Source: Halalkalicoccus sp. NIPERK01
Lineage (GTDB): Archaea > Halobacteriota > Halobacteria > Halobacteriales > Halalkalicoccaceae
Assembly: GCF_030287405.1 (NCBI RefSeq)
Contig: NZ_JASVVV010000005.1
Span: 1-64,000 of the forward strand
Length of the DNA stretch: 64,000 nucleotides
Direction: 5' to 3'
In this document: piece after piece, positions 1 through 8,579 of the stretch
How the letters are laid out: each line of letters opens with the position of its first letter
Numbering within the stretch: position 1 is the stretch's first letter
The notes under the pieces: generated by a model
What the model was told of the DNA's origin: nothing
The model's input: the letters and a program-made list of their open reading frames with translations, nothing else
Database searches by the model: none
Position numbers and translations under genes: made by a program

Positions 1-158
1 CGATGATGGGGGGTGTGTCTGAGCAAGGTTTACACTTCGATGATGGGGGGTGTGTCTGAGCAAGGTTTACACTTCGACGATGGGGGGCGTGGCCAAGTAG
101 TGATTACACATCGATGACGGGGTGTCAGACGTTCGGCTTACACTTCGATGACGGGGGG
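1..158 (+). repeat. Origin-recognition-like (ORB) tandem repeats, left side of origin
   Basis: Five copies of an element close to TTTACACTTCGATGA followed by a run of four to six G. The conserved CGATGA/CGACGA cores start at 1, 38, 75, 112 and 146, so the spacing is 37, 37, 37 and 34 bp. The first copy is cut by the window edge, so the array may extend upstream. All copies point the same way and lie directly upstream of orc1/cdc6. Haloarchaeal Orc1/Cdc6 proteins bind repeats that end in a G-string next to their own gene, so these are read as initiator binding sites. Similar elements occur at 1798-1823 (minus) and 2155-2177 (plus). That they act as an origin is inference. Confidence 0.72.
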
Positions 159-262
159 TCTGGTAGCCGCTATACTTCGCTGCCGGTTCTAGGTCTAGGA
201 AACTGAATCGCGAGAATACGAGCGATAACTCTCCCATATCGGCTGGATAAACATCGACGGAG

Positions 263-1759
263 GTGAATCTTTTTGATGCTCCGGCATGCAGCAAGCATAT
301 GACCGGTAGCGATCAGGAGGAAACGGATCAATCTACCCTTGATGAGAAAACACGTTCTAATGCGAACGAAGAACTGATCGAAGCTGCCCGTGAAGATGCC
401 GCTGGGGACACGATTCCCGATCAGGATGAGGAAGCGACGGCGGATAGTAGCCAGCTGTCGATCCGAGACATGCTCGACGTCGAGGAGGAGACATCGGTGT
501 TCGTAAATCGGGATCTCGTCGAGCCGGACACGATCATCGATGAGGAGCGAATCGTGGGCCGCGACGAGCAGCTCGAATCCGTCGTGTCGTTTCTGAAGCC
601 GACGCTCCAAGGAAACCGCCCCCCGAATATGCTTCTGTACGGTCCCGCTGGAACGGGAAAATCGCTAATCATCGGTGCAGTCACGCAGCAAATCATCGAA
701 CTCTGCCAATCCAAGGGCGAACGATTCGGCGTGGTCGATATCAACTGCCAGCCGATCAACACCCTTGATCAGGCGGTGTACGAACTCGTCCAGACCGTCG
801 CGAAGGATGTCGGCGCAGCGATCGGCGTTCCTGAGACGGGCGTTTCTACGAAGCGCAAGTACCGACGTCTGTACGAACTCATCAACGACCATTACGACTC
901 GGTCATTTTCATCCTCGACGAGATCGACCTCCTGGTCGGCCGACGATCAAACGAGGAACCCGCCTATTCGAAACTGCTGTATCAGTTGTCGCGCGCGAGT
1001 AATACGAACGAGATCGAAGGACGAGTCTCGGTCGCAGCGCTGACGAACGACCCGAAGTTCATGGAGGACATCGACGGTCGTGCCGAGAGTTCGTTCAATC
1101 CTCGCGACGTCTACTTCCCCGACTACGATGCCAACCAATTGCGCGAAATCCTCGGTAATCGTCGTGACGCATTCCGCCAGGATACACTAGAAGACGACGT
1201 AATCCCGCTTGTCGCTGCATTTGCGGCGCAGAGTCACGGTGACGCCCGAAAAGCGATCGATCTGTTCCGTGGTGCCGGCGACCTAGCGGACGAACGCGGT
1301 GACGCGGTGGTTCGCGAGGACCACGTTCGTGAGTCCCAAGAAGAGATCGACAAAGACCGCTCGTTGAAACTCGTTGAGGGACTAACGACGCAGAAAAAGA
1401 TCTCGCTATACTCCACGGCTGCTGTCGCCTGTTACTCGAATCGGTCGCGAAGTTCTGTCCCGAGCCCAGTAGGGTTCAAGGTGTACCAGTGGGTGACTGA
1501 CGAACTTGATGCCGATCAGATGACGCGGGAGACGTATGTCAAGTATGTCAAGGAGCTCTCCACGTATGGTCTGGTATCAACGGCTCGGAAGAGTCGCGGT
1601 CGCGGTGGCGGGATGTACATGGAGTTCACGTTCACAGGTGATCCCGAAGCGATGATGAGCCGGATTGTCGACGACACGCGCCTGGAAGCGATTGCCGAAC
1701 AGGGAGAACTCCTCCGAACAGTCGTCAATTCCCAACTGAAGCAGTTCCACGAAAAGTGA
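263..1759 (+). CDS. orc1/cdc6: Orc1/Cdc6-type replication initiator (AAA+ ATPase)
   Basis: This is the archaeal origin-recognition and helicase-loading ATPase of 498 residues. An acidic N-terminal extension of about 70 residues is followed by the family signature FVNRDLVEPDTI (80-91) and an AAA+ core with Walker A GPAGTGKS (127-134) and Walker B LDEID (218-222). A C-terminal winged-helix region includes the basic stretch RKSRGRGGG. The start is the GTG at 263, overlapping a strong GGAGGTGA sequence. An in-frame ATG at 299 is the alternative and would remove only 12 residues. The gene is flanked on both sides by origin-like repeats, the usual arrangement for an initiator and its cognate origin. 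The family call is firm; which origin it fires is inferred from position. Confidence 0.95.
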   Translation: MNLFDAPACSKHMTGSDQEETDQSTLDEKTRSNANEELIEAAREDAAGDTIPDQDEEATADSSQLSIRDMLDVEEETSVFVNRDLVEPDTIIDEERIVGRDEQLESVVSFLKPTLQGNRPPNMLLYGPAGTGKSLIIGAVTQQIIELCQSKGERFGVVDINCQPINTLDQAVYELVQTVAKDVGAAIGVPETGVSTKRKYRRLYELINDHYDSVIFILDEIDLLVGRRSNEEPAYSKLLYQLSRASNTNEIEGRVSVAALTNDPKFMEDIDGRAESSFNPRDVYFPDYDANQLREILGNRRDAFRQDTLEDDVIPLVAAFAAQSHGDARKAIDLFRGAGDLADERGDAVVREDHVRESQEEIDKDRSLKLVEGLTTQKKISLYSTAAVACYSNRSRSSVPSPVGFKVYQWVTDELDADQMTRETYVKYVKELSTYGLVSTARKSRGRGGGMYMEFTFTGDPEAMMSRIVDDTRLEAIAEQGELLRTVVNSQLKQFHEK

Positions 1760-1797
1760 TGGTGGCATCGATCCCGTGCGACGGTTATCGAGTGGAC

Positions 1798-1823
1798 CCA
1801 CCCCCCGTGTTCGATGTGTAAAT
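1798..1823 (-). repeat. Origin-like repeat in inverted orientation, after orc1/cdc6
   Basis: Read on the minus strand this is TTTACACATCGAACACGGGG followed by further G. It matches the left-side array element in core and G-string but points the opposite way. Its place 39 bp after the orc1/cdc6 stop gives an inverted pair across the gene. Confidence 0.65.
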
Positions 1824-2154
1824 AACGGAGAGAGTGGGAGGCCGGTTCGCCGATAAGGAGCCGGGATCCCACAGACAGGACGTGAGAGCCGAAGGATCGC
1901 CTGAAACAGCGAGTAAGAGAGTACGGTGAGAAATGGACCCCACGCTCGGTTAGTCGGAGCTGCTCTCCTCCTAACCCTCTCGCCCTTGTCTACTACGGTT
2001 CCGGTTCAATCCCTCCCTATATAAAACTTCGCTAGTCTAGAGTAGATCGTGATAGAGAACGTGATATCGCCGTTTCGGGCTTTCTCCGTCTTGTTTGCCA
2101 CACTTTCACGGATATCCTGCTTTTCTTCTCCCAGCCCCCCTCTCCCTCGTTGGG

Positions 2155-2177
2155 TTTTACACATCGATGACGGGGGG
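2155..2177 (+). repeat. Origin-like repeat, second right-side copy
   Basis: TTTTACACATCGATGACGGG plus further G matches the element at 104-122 over the whole core, including the ACATCGATGACGGGG variant. It lies about 330 bp beyond the inverted copy. Together the three groups bracket orc1/cdc6 and the TATA-containing stretch near 2020. Confidence 0.65.
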
Positions 2178-2466
2178 AGGGAGTGGGGTCGCACCCTACT
2201 CGTACTGGTTCACTCGGTCACGGCTGCTGCGAACTTTATCAGATCCAGTTCTTTCGTCTCCGCGAGTTCCCGTCGAATATCTGTACGGTCCCACCCGAGC
2301 GGTGAAAGGACGCTTCTCCATCACTAAGCTTCAACCTCACAAAGGGTTAGGTCGTGATCTTCAAGTTGGTGGCCGGCTTCGTACAGCCGTCTGTCCACTG
2401 CGTCATCGGGAGGAGGATGCTCGTTGGCGGGCGGTCAACATCGGTGGTGGCTTTCCCCGTTCGTCC

Positions 2467-3411
2467 CTAGTTAGCGGCCCGTTGTAACCCTGTAATGTCG
2501 ATTCTCTTCATCTCCAGCATTGCTTCCACCACTCGGTGTGCTTTCGCAGCGTCCTCGTCCTGCAACAGCTCGGATAAGACGGTGGGGACGATCTGCCAGG
2601 AGACACCGTATTTGTCCGTGAGCCAGCCGCATTCGCCTTTCGTCCCGCCGTCCGCGGTGAGGTTCTCCCAGTAATAATCGACTTCCTGCTGTGTCTCGCA
2701 GTGGACGATGAACGAGATCGCCTCGTTGAAGGCGAACTCGTGGGCCTGTGCGCTGTCCGCCGCCGCGAACCACTGGCTTTCGAGCTGGAAATCGGCGTAC
2801 ATGATCGTTCCTTCCTCGTCCGGGTCGTGATCCGGGCCGTATCGCGCGATCTGTCCCACGGATGTGTCGGTGAATATGGTGGTGTAGAAGTCCATCGCCT
2901 CTTCCGCGTTCCCACAGTTATCGCCGACGAACAGCATCGACGGCGTGAATTTGGGTCGCCACTCGCCTTCAGGATCGGTCAAGATCAACTGCCATGACAC
3001 CCCGTACCTGTCCTGTACCCAGCCGTATCGGTCGCTGAACGGGTACGCATCCAGTGGCATCAGTACCTCGCCGCCGTCCGATAGCCGTTCCCAGAGTGTG
3101 TCGACCTCGGTTTCCGTCGAGCAGTTGACGATGAAGGATATGGCCGGATTGAAGGTGAACCCTGGGCCGCCGTTGAGCGCGACGAATTGCTGGCCGTCGA
3201 GTTCGAAGTCAACGGTCAGGACACTGCCCTCCGGCCGTCCAGCGGCTTCTGCTGCCGCCGCATCGTATCGGCTGATCGGACCGATTTTTGTGTTATCGAA
3301 GGTTGCGACGTAGAATTCTGTTGCCTCCTCGGCCGTGTCGTCGAACCACAGGTTCGGGGTGATTTTCCGCTCGGATTCGGTCAGGCTTTTGGTTTCATTA
3401 TCTGCGGTCAT
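2467..3411 (-). CDS. Tandem PhnB-like VOC-superfamily protein
   Basis: The protein has 314 residues and two consecutive PhnB-like (3-demethylubiquinone-9 3-methyltransferase-like, glyoxalase/VOC fold) modules. The first begins ITPNLWFDDTAEEATEFY and the second FTPSMLFVGDNCGNAEEA. Each carries the typical later segment GVSWQLI or GVSWQIVP. Members of this family are mostly small metal-dependent or metal-free VOC proteins of unproven activity, so no reaction is assigned. The duplication explains the length, about twice that of a single-module protein. It stands alone, convergent to the origin region. Confidence 0.85.
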   Translation of the reverse strand: MTADNETKSLTESERKITPNLWFDDTAEEATEFYVATFDNTKIGPISRYDAAAAEAAGRPEGSVLTVDFELDGQQFVALNGGPGFTFNPAISFIVNCSTETEVDTLWERLSDGGEVLMPLDAYPFSDRYGWVQDRYGVSWQLILTDPEGEWRPKFTPSMLFVGDNCGNAEEAMDFYTTIFTDTSVGQIARYGPDHDPDEEGTIMYADFQLESQWFAAADSAQAHEFAFNEAISFIVHCETQQEVDYYWENLTADGGTKGECGWLTDKYGVSWQIVPTVLSELLQDEDAAKAHRVVEAMLEMKRIDITGLQRAAN

Positions 3412-3857
3412 ACCATCTCTCCCTCCGTTCGGCGAGCCGCCTCCGCAGCATAGGTAGGCTAGACAACATCATATACTCGCGCCAAGTGCGATGAAAGTGA
3501 ACAGCACTGTCCTCTTTTCCCGGTTTCTGGAGGTCACTCGCTGTTGTGTGGCCGGACGTTCCCCATCGCTCTCAGGTGGGTGTTATACTAGATGGATTAG
3601 CGGACGACTCCGGAGTTCTCATCTCACGGATTGGCTACTTGTTGCAATCGGCGTGGAAGATACCGGGTGTGTATCCAGTATAGGGACGCTCGAAAACCGC
3701 GAATTAGTTCGGTCGACGACGATGGATGCCATCGCACGCCAATCGGCACTTTCCCCTATCTATCGAGAATATCGCTCTGAACCCAGATCTCTCTCCTCGA
3801 GTGTGTTCGTTGTTAACAAGGGTCGATTTTATCTCCTCAGTGGGCGTAGTTACGTCG
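3412..3857. other. Intergenic region between divergent genes
   Basis: About 445 bp separate the PhnB-like gene from the methyltransferase. I see no convincing gene. A reading frame upstream of the methyltransferase is open from 3726, but the family homology begins only at the ATG at 3858. Confidence 0.4.
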
Positions 3858-4685
3858 ATGAACACTCAACAACAGCAAACACGGGAAGCCTGGGATGCAA
3901 TCGCGGCGGGTTATGACGAGTTCGTCACCCCCACACATAGGCCCGTTTCGAAGACGGCCCTGGACACCGCGGGTCTTCAACGGGGGATGCGTTTTTTGGA
4001 CGTAGCGGCGGGTACCGGCGCCCTCAGCCTTCCCGCGGCGCGGATCGGCGCAGAAGTGGTCGCGACGGATATCTCCCCTGCTATGGTTGAGCACCTCGAA
4101 GCACGTGCGAAAGCGATGGGATTCCCCAACGTAGAGGCACGGGTCATGGACGGCCATGCTCTCGAACTGGAGGACGACACCTTCGATGTCTCCGGCTCGC
4201 AGTATGGAGTCATGCTCTTTCCGGACCTTCCACGGGCGCTGGGGGAGATGGTACGCGTCACTACGCCCGGGGGCCGCGTCTTCATCGTCGTGTTTGGCGA
4301 TCCGGAGGAGGTGGAGTTCCTCGGCTTCTTTATGCGTGCCATGCGCACTGTCATCCCCGACTTCGAAGGACTCCCGTTGGATCCCACGCCGCTCCCATTT
4401 CAGGTGTCGGACCCCCGGAAGCTACGCCAGCGTCTCCGAGAGGCGGGCCTGAAGGAGGTGCATGTAGAAACGGTCGCCGAAGAGCTGGAGTTCGACTCTG
4501 GGCATCACCTATGGGACTGGCTGATGAACAGCAACCCCATTGCTGGGGCGCTGGTGGCCGACACCACCGAGGAGCAGCGGATCGCTGCCCGGAAGGTGTT
4601 GGATGAGATGCTCCGCGCGCGAGCGGGGGAGACCGGCCCCGCCGTCCTCACCCAACCGGTACACATCGGTATCGGAACGAAGTGA
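3858..4685 (+). CDS. Class I SAM-dependent methyltransferase (UbiE/type-11-like)
   Basis: A 275-residue protein with the Rossmann methyltransferase pattern. The N-terminal REAWDAIAAGYDEFV is typical of UbiE-like enzymes. It is followed by motif I LDVAAGTG (47-54), an acidic end of strand 2 at VVATDIS, VMDGHALELEDDTFDV, and the post-motif GEMVRVTTPGGRVF. The start is the ATG at 3858, where homology begins, although the frame is open 44 codons earlier. The substrate cannot be told from sequence. Neighbours give no pathway context. Confidence 0.85.
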   Translation: MNTQQQQTREAWDAIAAGYDEFVTPTHRPVSKTALDTAGLQRGMRFLDVAAGTGALSLPAARIGAEVVATDISPAMVEHLEARAKAMGFPNVEARVMDGHALELEDDTFDVSGSQYGVMLFPDLPRALGEMVRVTTPGGRVFIVVFGDPEEVEFLGFFMRAMRTVIPDFEGLPLDPTPLPFQVSDPRKLRQRLREAGLKEVHVETVAEELEFDSGHHLWDWLMNSNPIAGALVADTTEEQRIAARKVLDEMLRARAGETGPAVLTQPVHIGIGTK

Positions 4686-5013
4686 TGAACAACCCCTCTC
4701 TGTTCAGCACGCAGCCCGTTCATTGTCATAGAGATGTGCATACCTCGGGGATTGCGTATACATCGACGTCGAACCCCCGATAGTTGCGTCTGAATAGAGG
4801 TGCCTGGATAGTCCGGAGGGCGGGGACGACGGCTTTTCATTCGACACCCGTATGATAGTAGTCTCCGAGAGTCTGCCCTTCAGCGCGTCAATGGTCCCTC
4901 CGTATCGGCTGTTGTCTGTAATGAATTGATCATCGTTTTACTTCGCACATTTATTGGTATTCTAACTCATATTATACTGATTTAAGACCCTGGGATATCT
5001 GGTGTGCTATGTT
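4686..5013. other. Intergenic region upstream of the Tat-exported protein
   Basis: About 330 bp without a gene. The last 80 bp are AT-rich (around 4925-4985, including ATTTATTGG and ATATTATACT) and likely hold the promoter of the downstream secreted-protein gene. Confidence 0.4.
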
Positions 5014-6210
5014 ATGTCTAACAGACCACCAGCAACCACGAACCGACGCACCGTTCTCGAAGCAGGCAGCGCCCTCGCCCTCACCGGCCTCGTCACTCCG
5101 GTAGCGGCGGTCGCCCAAACGGATCTTCCCATCGAGATCGAACAGAACGCCGAAGACGAGTACATCGTACTTTGGAACCTCGGCGACGACGAGGTTGATC
5201 TCACCGGCTACGGCCTCAACTTCGACAACGAGGAGAGTAGCCAGCGCGACCAAGTGCGCCAACTCTCCGGCAACGTCGCGCTCGCTCCCGGTGACGACGT
5301 CACCGTCGCCACGAGTGACGAAACCACGGTCGATACCGACGTCACACTTGCCGACCCCTACGACGGGTCCGTGCTGAACAACGACGGCACCGACGTCGTC
5401 GCCCTCGTCGATCCCGACGGGAACACGGTCGTTTCGACCGACGGCTCCGGTGGATCCGACTCCGGCGATGGTGAAGACGAGCCGGAGCGGACGCTGACCG
5501 TCACCGTCGTCGACGAGACCGACGAGCCCCTTGAAGGTGCGAACGTGAGCGTTGTCACGTCTGACGGCGGTGAAGAGGTCGCGAGCGGCGAAACCGATAG
5601 CGACGGTACGGTCACGTTCGACGTTGAGAGCGGCGAGTATGACGTCGTCGTCAACCACGACGATGTCACCGGCCCAGCGGCCACTCGGACGACTGTCGAC
5701 GACGCCGATGCCGAAGTAAGCATGACGCTCGACACGACCGACGGCAGGGCGACCGGGATCGTCCGCGTGGTCGATCGGAACGGCGATCCCGTCGAGGGCG
5801 AGCCCGTGACGCTCTGGCCGCCCGGTACCGTTGAGGAAGAGGCGACGGAGACGCGCGAGACGAACGCCGACGGCGAGGTTGTGATCGAACTCAGCGGGCT
5901 CGAACCGACCGATGTCACCGGCTTCGACGTCGAAGTGCGCGACCAGGAACAGAGACTCGGGATCATGAGCGACGCGTATCAAGGTGTCCAAGAGGTCGTC
6001 TTCGAAGTCGATACGTCTGAGAACGATGGCGACGACTCAACTGATGATGACAATAGCGACGACGGTGACGACACTGACGACTCGGAGAAGGAGACTGAGA
6101 AGACCGACGGCTCTGACAATGACGATGAATGCAAGAGGAAGACCGATGCGGACGGGGATGGCGTCCCCGCGACGGACGACGCTGACGATGACTGCGCAAA
6201 AGTGAGCTAA
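5014..6210 (+). CDS. Tat-exported modular surface protein with calcium-binding-like tail
   Basis: A 398-residue, very acidic secreted protein. The N-terminus has a twin-arginine signal (NRRTVLEAGSALALTGL) ending near AVAQ. Next comes a lamin-tail-like domain (about residues 40-140), judged from VLWNLGDDEVDLTGYGL. Two beta-sandwich repeats of the carboxypeptidase-regulatory or CNA-B type follow (TLTVTVVDETDEPLEGANV and GIVRVVDRNGDPVEGEPV). A low-complexity Asp/Ser linker leads to a C-terminal DADGDGVPATDDADDDC element resembling thrombospondin type-3 calcium loops. No enzyme domain is visible, so a structural or adhesive surface role is inferred. The ATG at 5014 is chosen because it places the twin arginine about 15 residues in. 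Confidence 0.75.
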   Translation: MSNRPPATTNRRTVLEAGSALALTGLVTPVAAVAQTDLPIEIEQNAEDEYIVLWNLGDDEVDLTGYGLNFDNEESSQRDQVRQLSGNVALAPGDDVTVATSDETTVDTDVTLADPYDGSVLNNDGTDVVALVDPDGNTVVSTDGSGGSDSGDGEDEPERTLTVTVVDETDEPLEGANVSVVTSDGGEEVASGETDSDGTVTFDVESGEYDVVVNHDDVTGPAATRTTVDDADAEVSMTLDTTDGRATGIVRVVDRNGDPVEGEPVTLWPPGTVEEEATETRETNADGEVVIELSGLEPTDVTGFDVEVRDQEQRLGIMSDAYQGVQEVVFEVDTSENDGDDSTDDDNSDDGDDTDDSEKETEKTDGSDNDDECKRKTDADGDGVPATDDADDDCAKVS

Positions 6211-6365
6211 GCGGTTCGTTCACTTTTCGCCCACCACTCTCCATTCCGAGGCTCCAGTCGGCGTATGCCGATTCGACCGGTCAGTCGCTCTCGATGTCCA
6301 TCTATCGCCGTCGTAGGTGTCCGTAGACCTGATCGGTGATCGGTCGTCTGAATCGACGAATGGCG

Positions 6366-6664
6366 TACTGCGGTTACGAGGTCAACGCAGACTGCACCGC
6401 GGTCGCCGGATTACATCCGGCGGGCAGCAAAGTCGCGTAGCGACTCTGCGATGGCGAAGAACATCGGGCTACGCTCGGAAGCGGCACCACAGACTCCGTT
6501 CCTCGCCCACGTCGGGGGGCGGAGACGTCTTGGAAAGCGAAGCGTTCCAATGGTCAGAAAATCGAAGATCTCCTTCGACACCAGTAGACGTGCGTGTGAA
6601 TGGTGGGACGTTCACGAGAGCAGAGCTCTCGTGAGCCAACCAGAACGCTCCGCGTTCTGGTGAC
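6366..6664 (+). pseudogene. Decayed TnpB (IS200/IS605 OrfB) C-terminus
   Basis: Broken reading frames retain pieces of a TnpB C-terminal region. YCGYEVNADC corresponds to the second half of the zinc ribbon. After an in-frame stop and a frame change comes AMAKNIGLRSE, which matches the AAKNIGLR segment that follows the ribbon. Further on, VNGGTFTRAE resembles the usual C-terminal tail. The catalytic RuvC part is not recognisable upstream. The fragment is immediately followed by the element's apparent right end at 6705-6785. It cannot encode an active RNA-guided nuclease. Confidence 0.65.
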
Positions 6665-6704
6665 GTTGAACGGCAAGAGCCACCGGCCTATTGCTGATAA
6701 CTGA

Positions 6705-6785
6705 TCACCCGGGCGTCCACATCAAAGCCCGACCCTCAAGGACCGAGGCGCGTATGCACCGAGGGAGTAGGGTCGGGTAGTTTAC
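6705..6785 (+). mobile_element. Right-end hairpin of an IS605/IS1341-type element
   Basis: An 8-bp perfect stem, CCCGACCC (6728-6735) with GGGTCGGG (6770-6777), surrounds a second imperfect hairpin. The block lies directly downstream of the TnpB relic in the same orientation. From general knowledge of IS605-like elements, the right end forms subterminal hairpins and in intact copies also encodes the 3' part of the TnpB guide RNA. The stop codon of the convergent membrane-protein gene lies inside this block. Confidence 0.55.
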
Positions 6786-7281
6786 ACCAGAGGAACCCAC
6801 AGGTGGCACCGAGAAGCAGCCCGAATATCATGTGTGCGACGCCGATTGAGATGATAACGAGTACGCCACCGATAACCCCTGGAATGGGGAGCAGTGATTC
6901 CGGGAAGGTTTGAACTCTGAGCAGTTGCATCGCGACCGGTATCACGATCCCGGTCATGACGAGACCGACGGCCGCTGCATAGACGAGCCCGGCTGCCGTA
7001 TACTCAGAAACGGAGGTGAGCTGTTCCCGCACGAGTGGACGCGAAACTATCAGAGCGAAGATGACCCCGATTACGATGCTGTTGGCTAGATGGGCGGCCC
7101 ACCCGCCGATCACTGTTGGCCAACCGTACAGGGCACCAATGAGCGGCATCATGTTCGCTCCTGTATGAAGGATCACGCCCATCCCGAGACCACCGACGAA
7201 TCCTCCCGCAATGCCCGCTCGCACTGCGTTTACTACCGATTCCCCTCTCTCAACGGTGACTGTATCCGTGCTCACACCCAT
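6736..7281 (-). CDS. Four-helix membrane protein of unknown function
   Basis: A 181-residue integral membrane protein with about four hydrophobic segments, around residues 20-40, 58-80, 95-118 and 135-160. Gly-rich helices include GGFVGGLGMGVIL and GLLLGATCGFLW. No catalytic motif is recognised. Similar small haloarchaeal membrane proteins are known only as conserved hypotheticals. The last 15 or so codons, from KLPDPTPSVHT, are written by the right end of the neighbouring IS605-type relic. The original C-terminus was therefore probably replaced when that element inserted. Confidence 0.7.
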   Translation of the reverse strand: MGVSTDTVTVERGESVVNAVRAGIAGGFVGGLGMGVILHTGANMMPLIGALYGWPTVIGGWAAHLANSIVIGVIFALIVSRPLVREQLTSVSEYTAAGLVYAAAVGLVMTGIVIPVAMQLLRVQTFPESLLPIPGVIGGVLVIISIGVAHMIFGLLLGATCGFLWCKLPDPTPSVHTRLGP

Positions 7282-7400
7282 AGTGTGTTATTAGCTAACA
7301 AGAACCATTAACTGATCGACGACTCGTGAGGGCGACTGCAAACGGTACGAGGTATCATCGTTGGGTGACGGCGAGTCTGTAACTCGAACGGTCACTGTTT

Positions 7401-7455
7401 TACGGAAGTGCAAGGAGAAAGCCTCGCCCTGAAGGGCGGAGAGGACGTCAACGTG
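7401..7455. mobile_element. Possible second IS605/IS1341-type end fragment
   Basis: The sequence GCCTCGCCCTGAAGGGCGG (7421-7439) forms a tight hairpin, CGCCCT with loop GAA and GGGCG. Comparable hairpins mark the ends of haloarchaeal TnpB-only elements. No tnpB remains beside it. It sits just beyond the broken padR gene, whose loss it may explain. Confidence 0.35.
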
Positions 7456-7519
7456 GACGTAGAGTCGAGCGCTGATTAGCCGTCGTGTGACCAGTGGATG
7501 TCGCCGGCAGGCTGCACTG

Positions 7520-7735
7520 ACTGTCTCGCGGAAGTACTGCTGTTCCACTCTCGACGAGCGTCGAGTTTTCACCGTCCACGTGTCATGAACGTGTACACGT
7601 CCGTTCGACGGTCCAGATGTGCTTTCTCGACTAATCCCTCGTTGACGAGCGTATCGAGGTTTGCGTACAGCCGTCCGTGATGAATTTCCGTAGTACCCCT
7701 CGAGGCAGTTATCCATCCTTTTACGCATGACCTCG
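7520..7735 (-). pseudogene. Frameshifted PadR-family regulator
   Basis: Pieces of a haloarchaeal PadR-type winged-helix protein survive in two frames. CLEGYYG is in one frame. TEIHHGRLYANLDTLVNEGL and HLDRRTDVYTFMTRGR are in a second frame, where a TGA then replaces the expected residue. KLDARREW follows in that frame and EQQYF in the first frame again. The order and spacing match the usual EIHHGRLYPNLDTLV...TRRGRREIEARREWEEQY pattern of the family. At least two frameshifts and one stop make it non-functional. Confidence 0.65.
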
Positions 7736-7885
7736 TATGCTCATTTGACCCGCGAGCCAGTCGCGACGGAATAGAATGGTGGTTCGGAGAGGGGGATTCA
7801 CAGAGATCACCGACGAGGAACTCAACACGCCGTTCTGCGAACAAGCACATATGACTTCATTCTCGAGCCGATTCTTCTCGTAGCG

Positions 7886-8317
7886 TTACGTTATCGTGTG
7901 AATCGATCGATGACTGTGAAGCTTCTTCACGAAGGTTGGGAGATAGTACACAAGGTCACCCGCAGTGAGTACCCCAACAACGGAGCCGTCCCCATCCATC
8001 ACAGGTAACTTTTTGATGGAGTGTTCCCGCATTCGCTCGGCAGCGGTTTGAATCGTCTCGGTGGTAGTCACTACGATGAGCGGTGTGCTCATCATCTCTT
8101 CTACCGTACTCTCGGTCGGCGTTTTGCCTTCGGCGACCATCATGTTGATGTTGGATTTCGTGATGATCCCCACTGGCGTCTTCTCGTCATCTGCAACGAC
8201 GATAAGCGATCCGACGTCGTGATTGTAGAGTTCCTGTGCGGCTTCGAACACCATCCGATCGGATCGAATCGTTCGAACAGGCTGGTAGCGTATCGAGCCA
8301 ACGGAAAGTTCGATCAT
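7886..8317 (-). CDS. CBS-domain pair protein
   Basis: A 143-residue protein made almost entirely of two CBS motifs. The first covers roughly residues 10-65, with VVADDEKTPVGIITKSNI. The second covers roughly 75-130, with LPVMDGDGSVVGVLTAGDLV. CBS pairs bind adenosyl ligands and act as energy or ionic-strength sensors, usually controlling a partner enzyme or channel. No partner domain is fused and the neighbours do not suggest one, so the regulated target is unknown. It is a stand-alone gene. Confidence 0.85.
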   Translation of the reverse strand: MIELSVGSIRYQPVRTIRSDRMVFEAAQELYNHDVGSLIVVADDEKTPVGIITKSNINMMVAEGKTPTESTVEEMMSTPLIVVTTTETIQTAAERMREHSIKKLPVMDGDGSVVGVLTAGDLVYYLPTFVKKLHSHRSIHTIT

Positions 8318-8579
8318 GATCTCGTACCTGAGTTTCTCATCTCTCTCCTAGTATGTCATCAGATGGCATAGCTGTTTGCTCTGTTCAGAATCATCATTCA
8401 TCACTGAGACACCCTGTGCCGTACGCTCTCTGGACCATAGTATACGGCTTCGGTTCTCAACGGGGACTGGTCATTATTGCTGTGTTTTGGTACTACCTGC
8501 CGTATTAGCATTCGTATATGACGTGTATTGTTAACGTGAAACAAGCGCTATAGTGGCTGAGGCCGTCCCTACAGATACG

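Larger units (their letters stand above)
1760..2466. other. Intergenic origin region, right side of orc1/cdc6
   Basis: About 700 bp without a convincing gene. It holds two further origin-like repeats and, between them, a less GC-rich stretch with TATATAAAA near 2019-2027 that could be a promoter or part of an unwinding element. On the minus strand between about 2203 and 2313 a short reading frame containing SPLGWDRTDIRRELAET ends in a stop codon. It reads like the C-terminus of a haloarchaeal protein but has no start, so it may be a gene relic. Confidence 0.45.

Noticed and set aside
1-158. Regularly spaced repeats that could suggest a CRISPR array
   Set aside because: The units are 34-37 bp apart with a conserved TTACAC...GGGG core and mostly similar spacer sequence. 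They point toward orc1/cdc6 and recur beyond it. No cas gene is present.
2000-2015. T-loop-like GGTTCAATCCC suggesting a tRNA
   Set aside because: Flanking bases do not form T, anticodon or acceptor stems.
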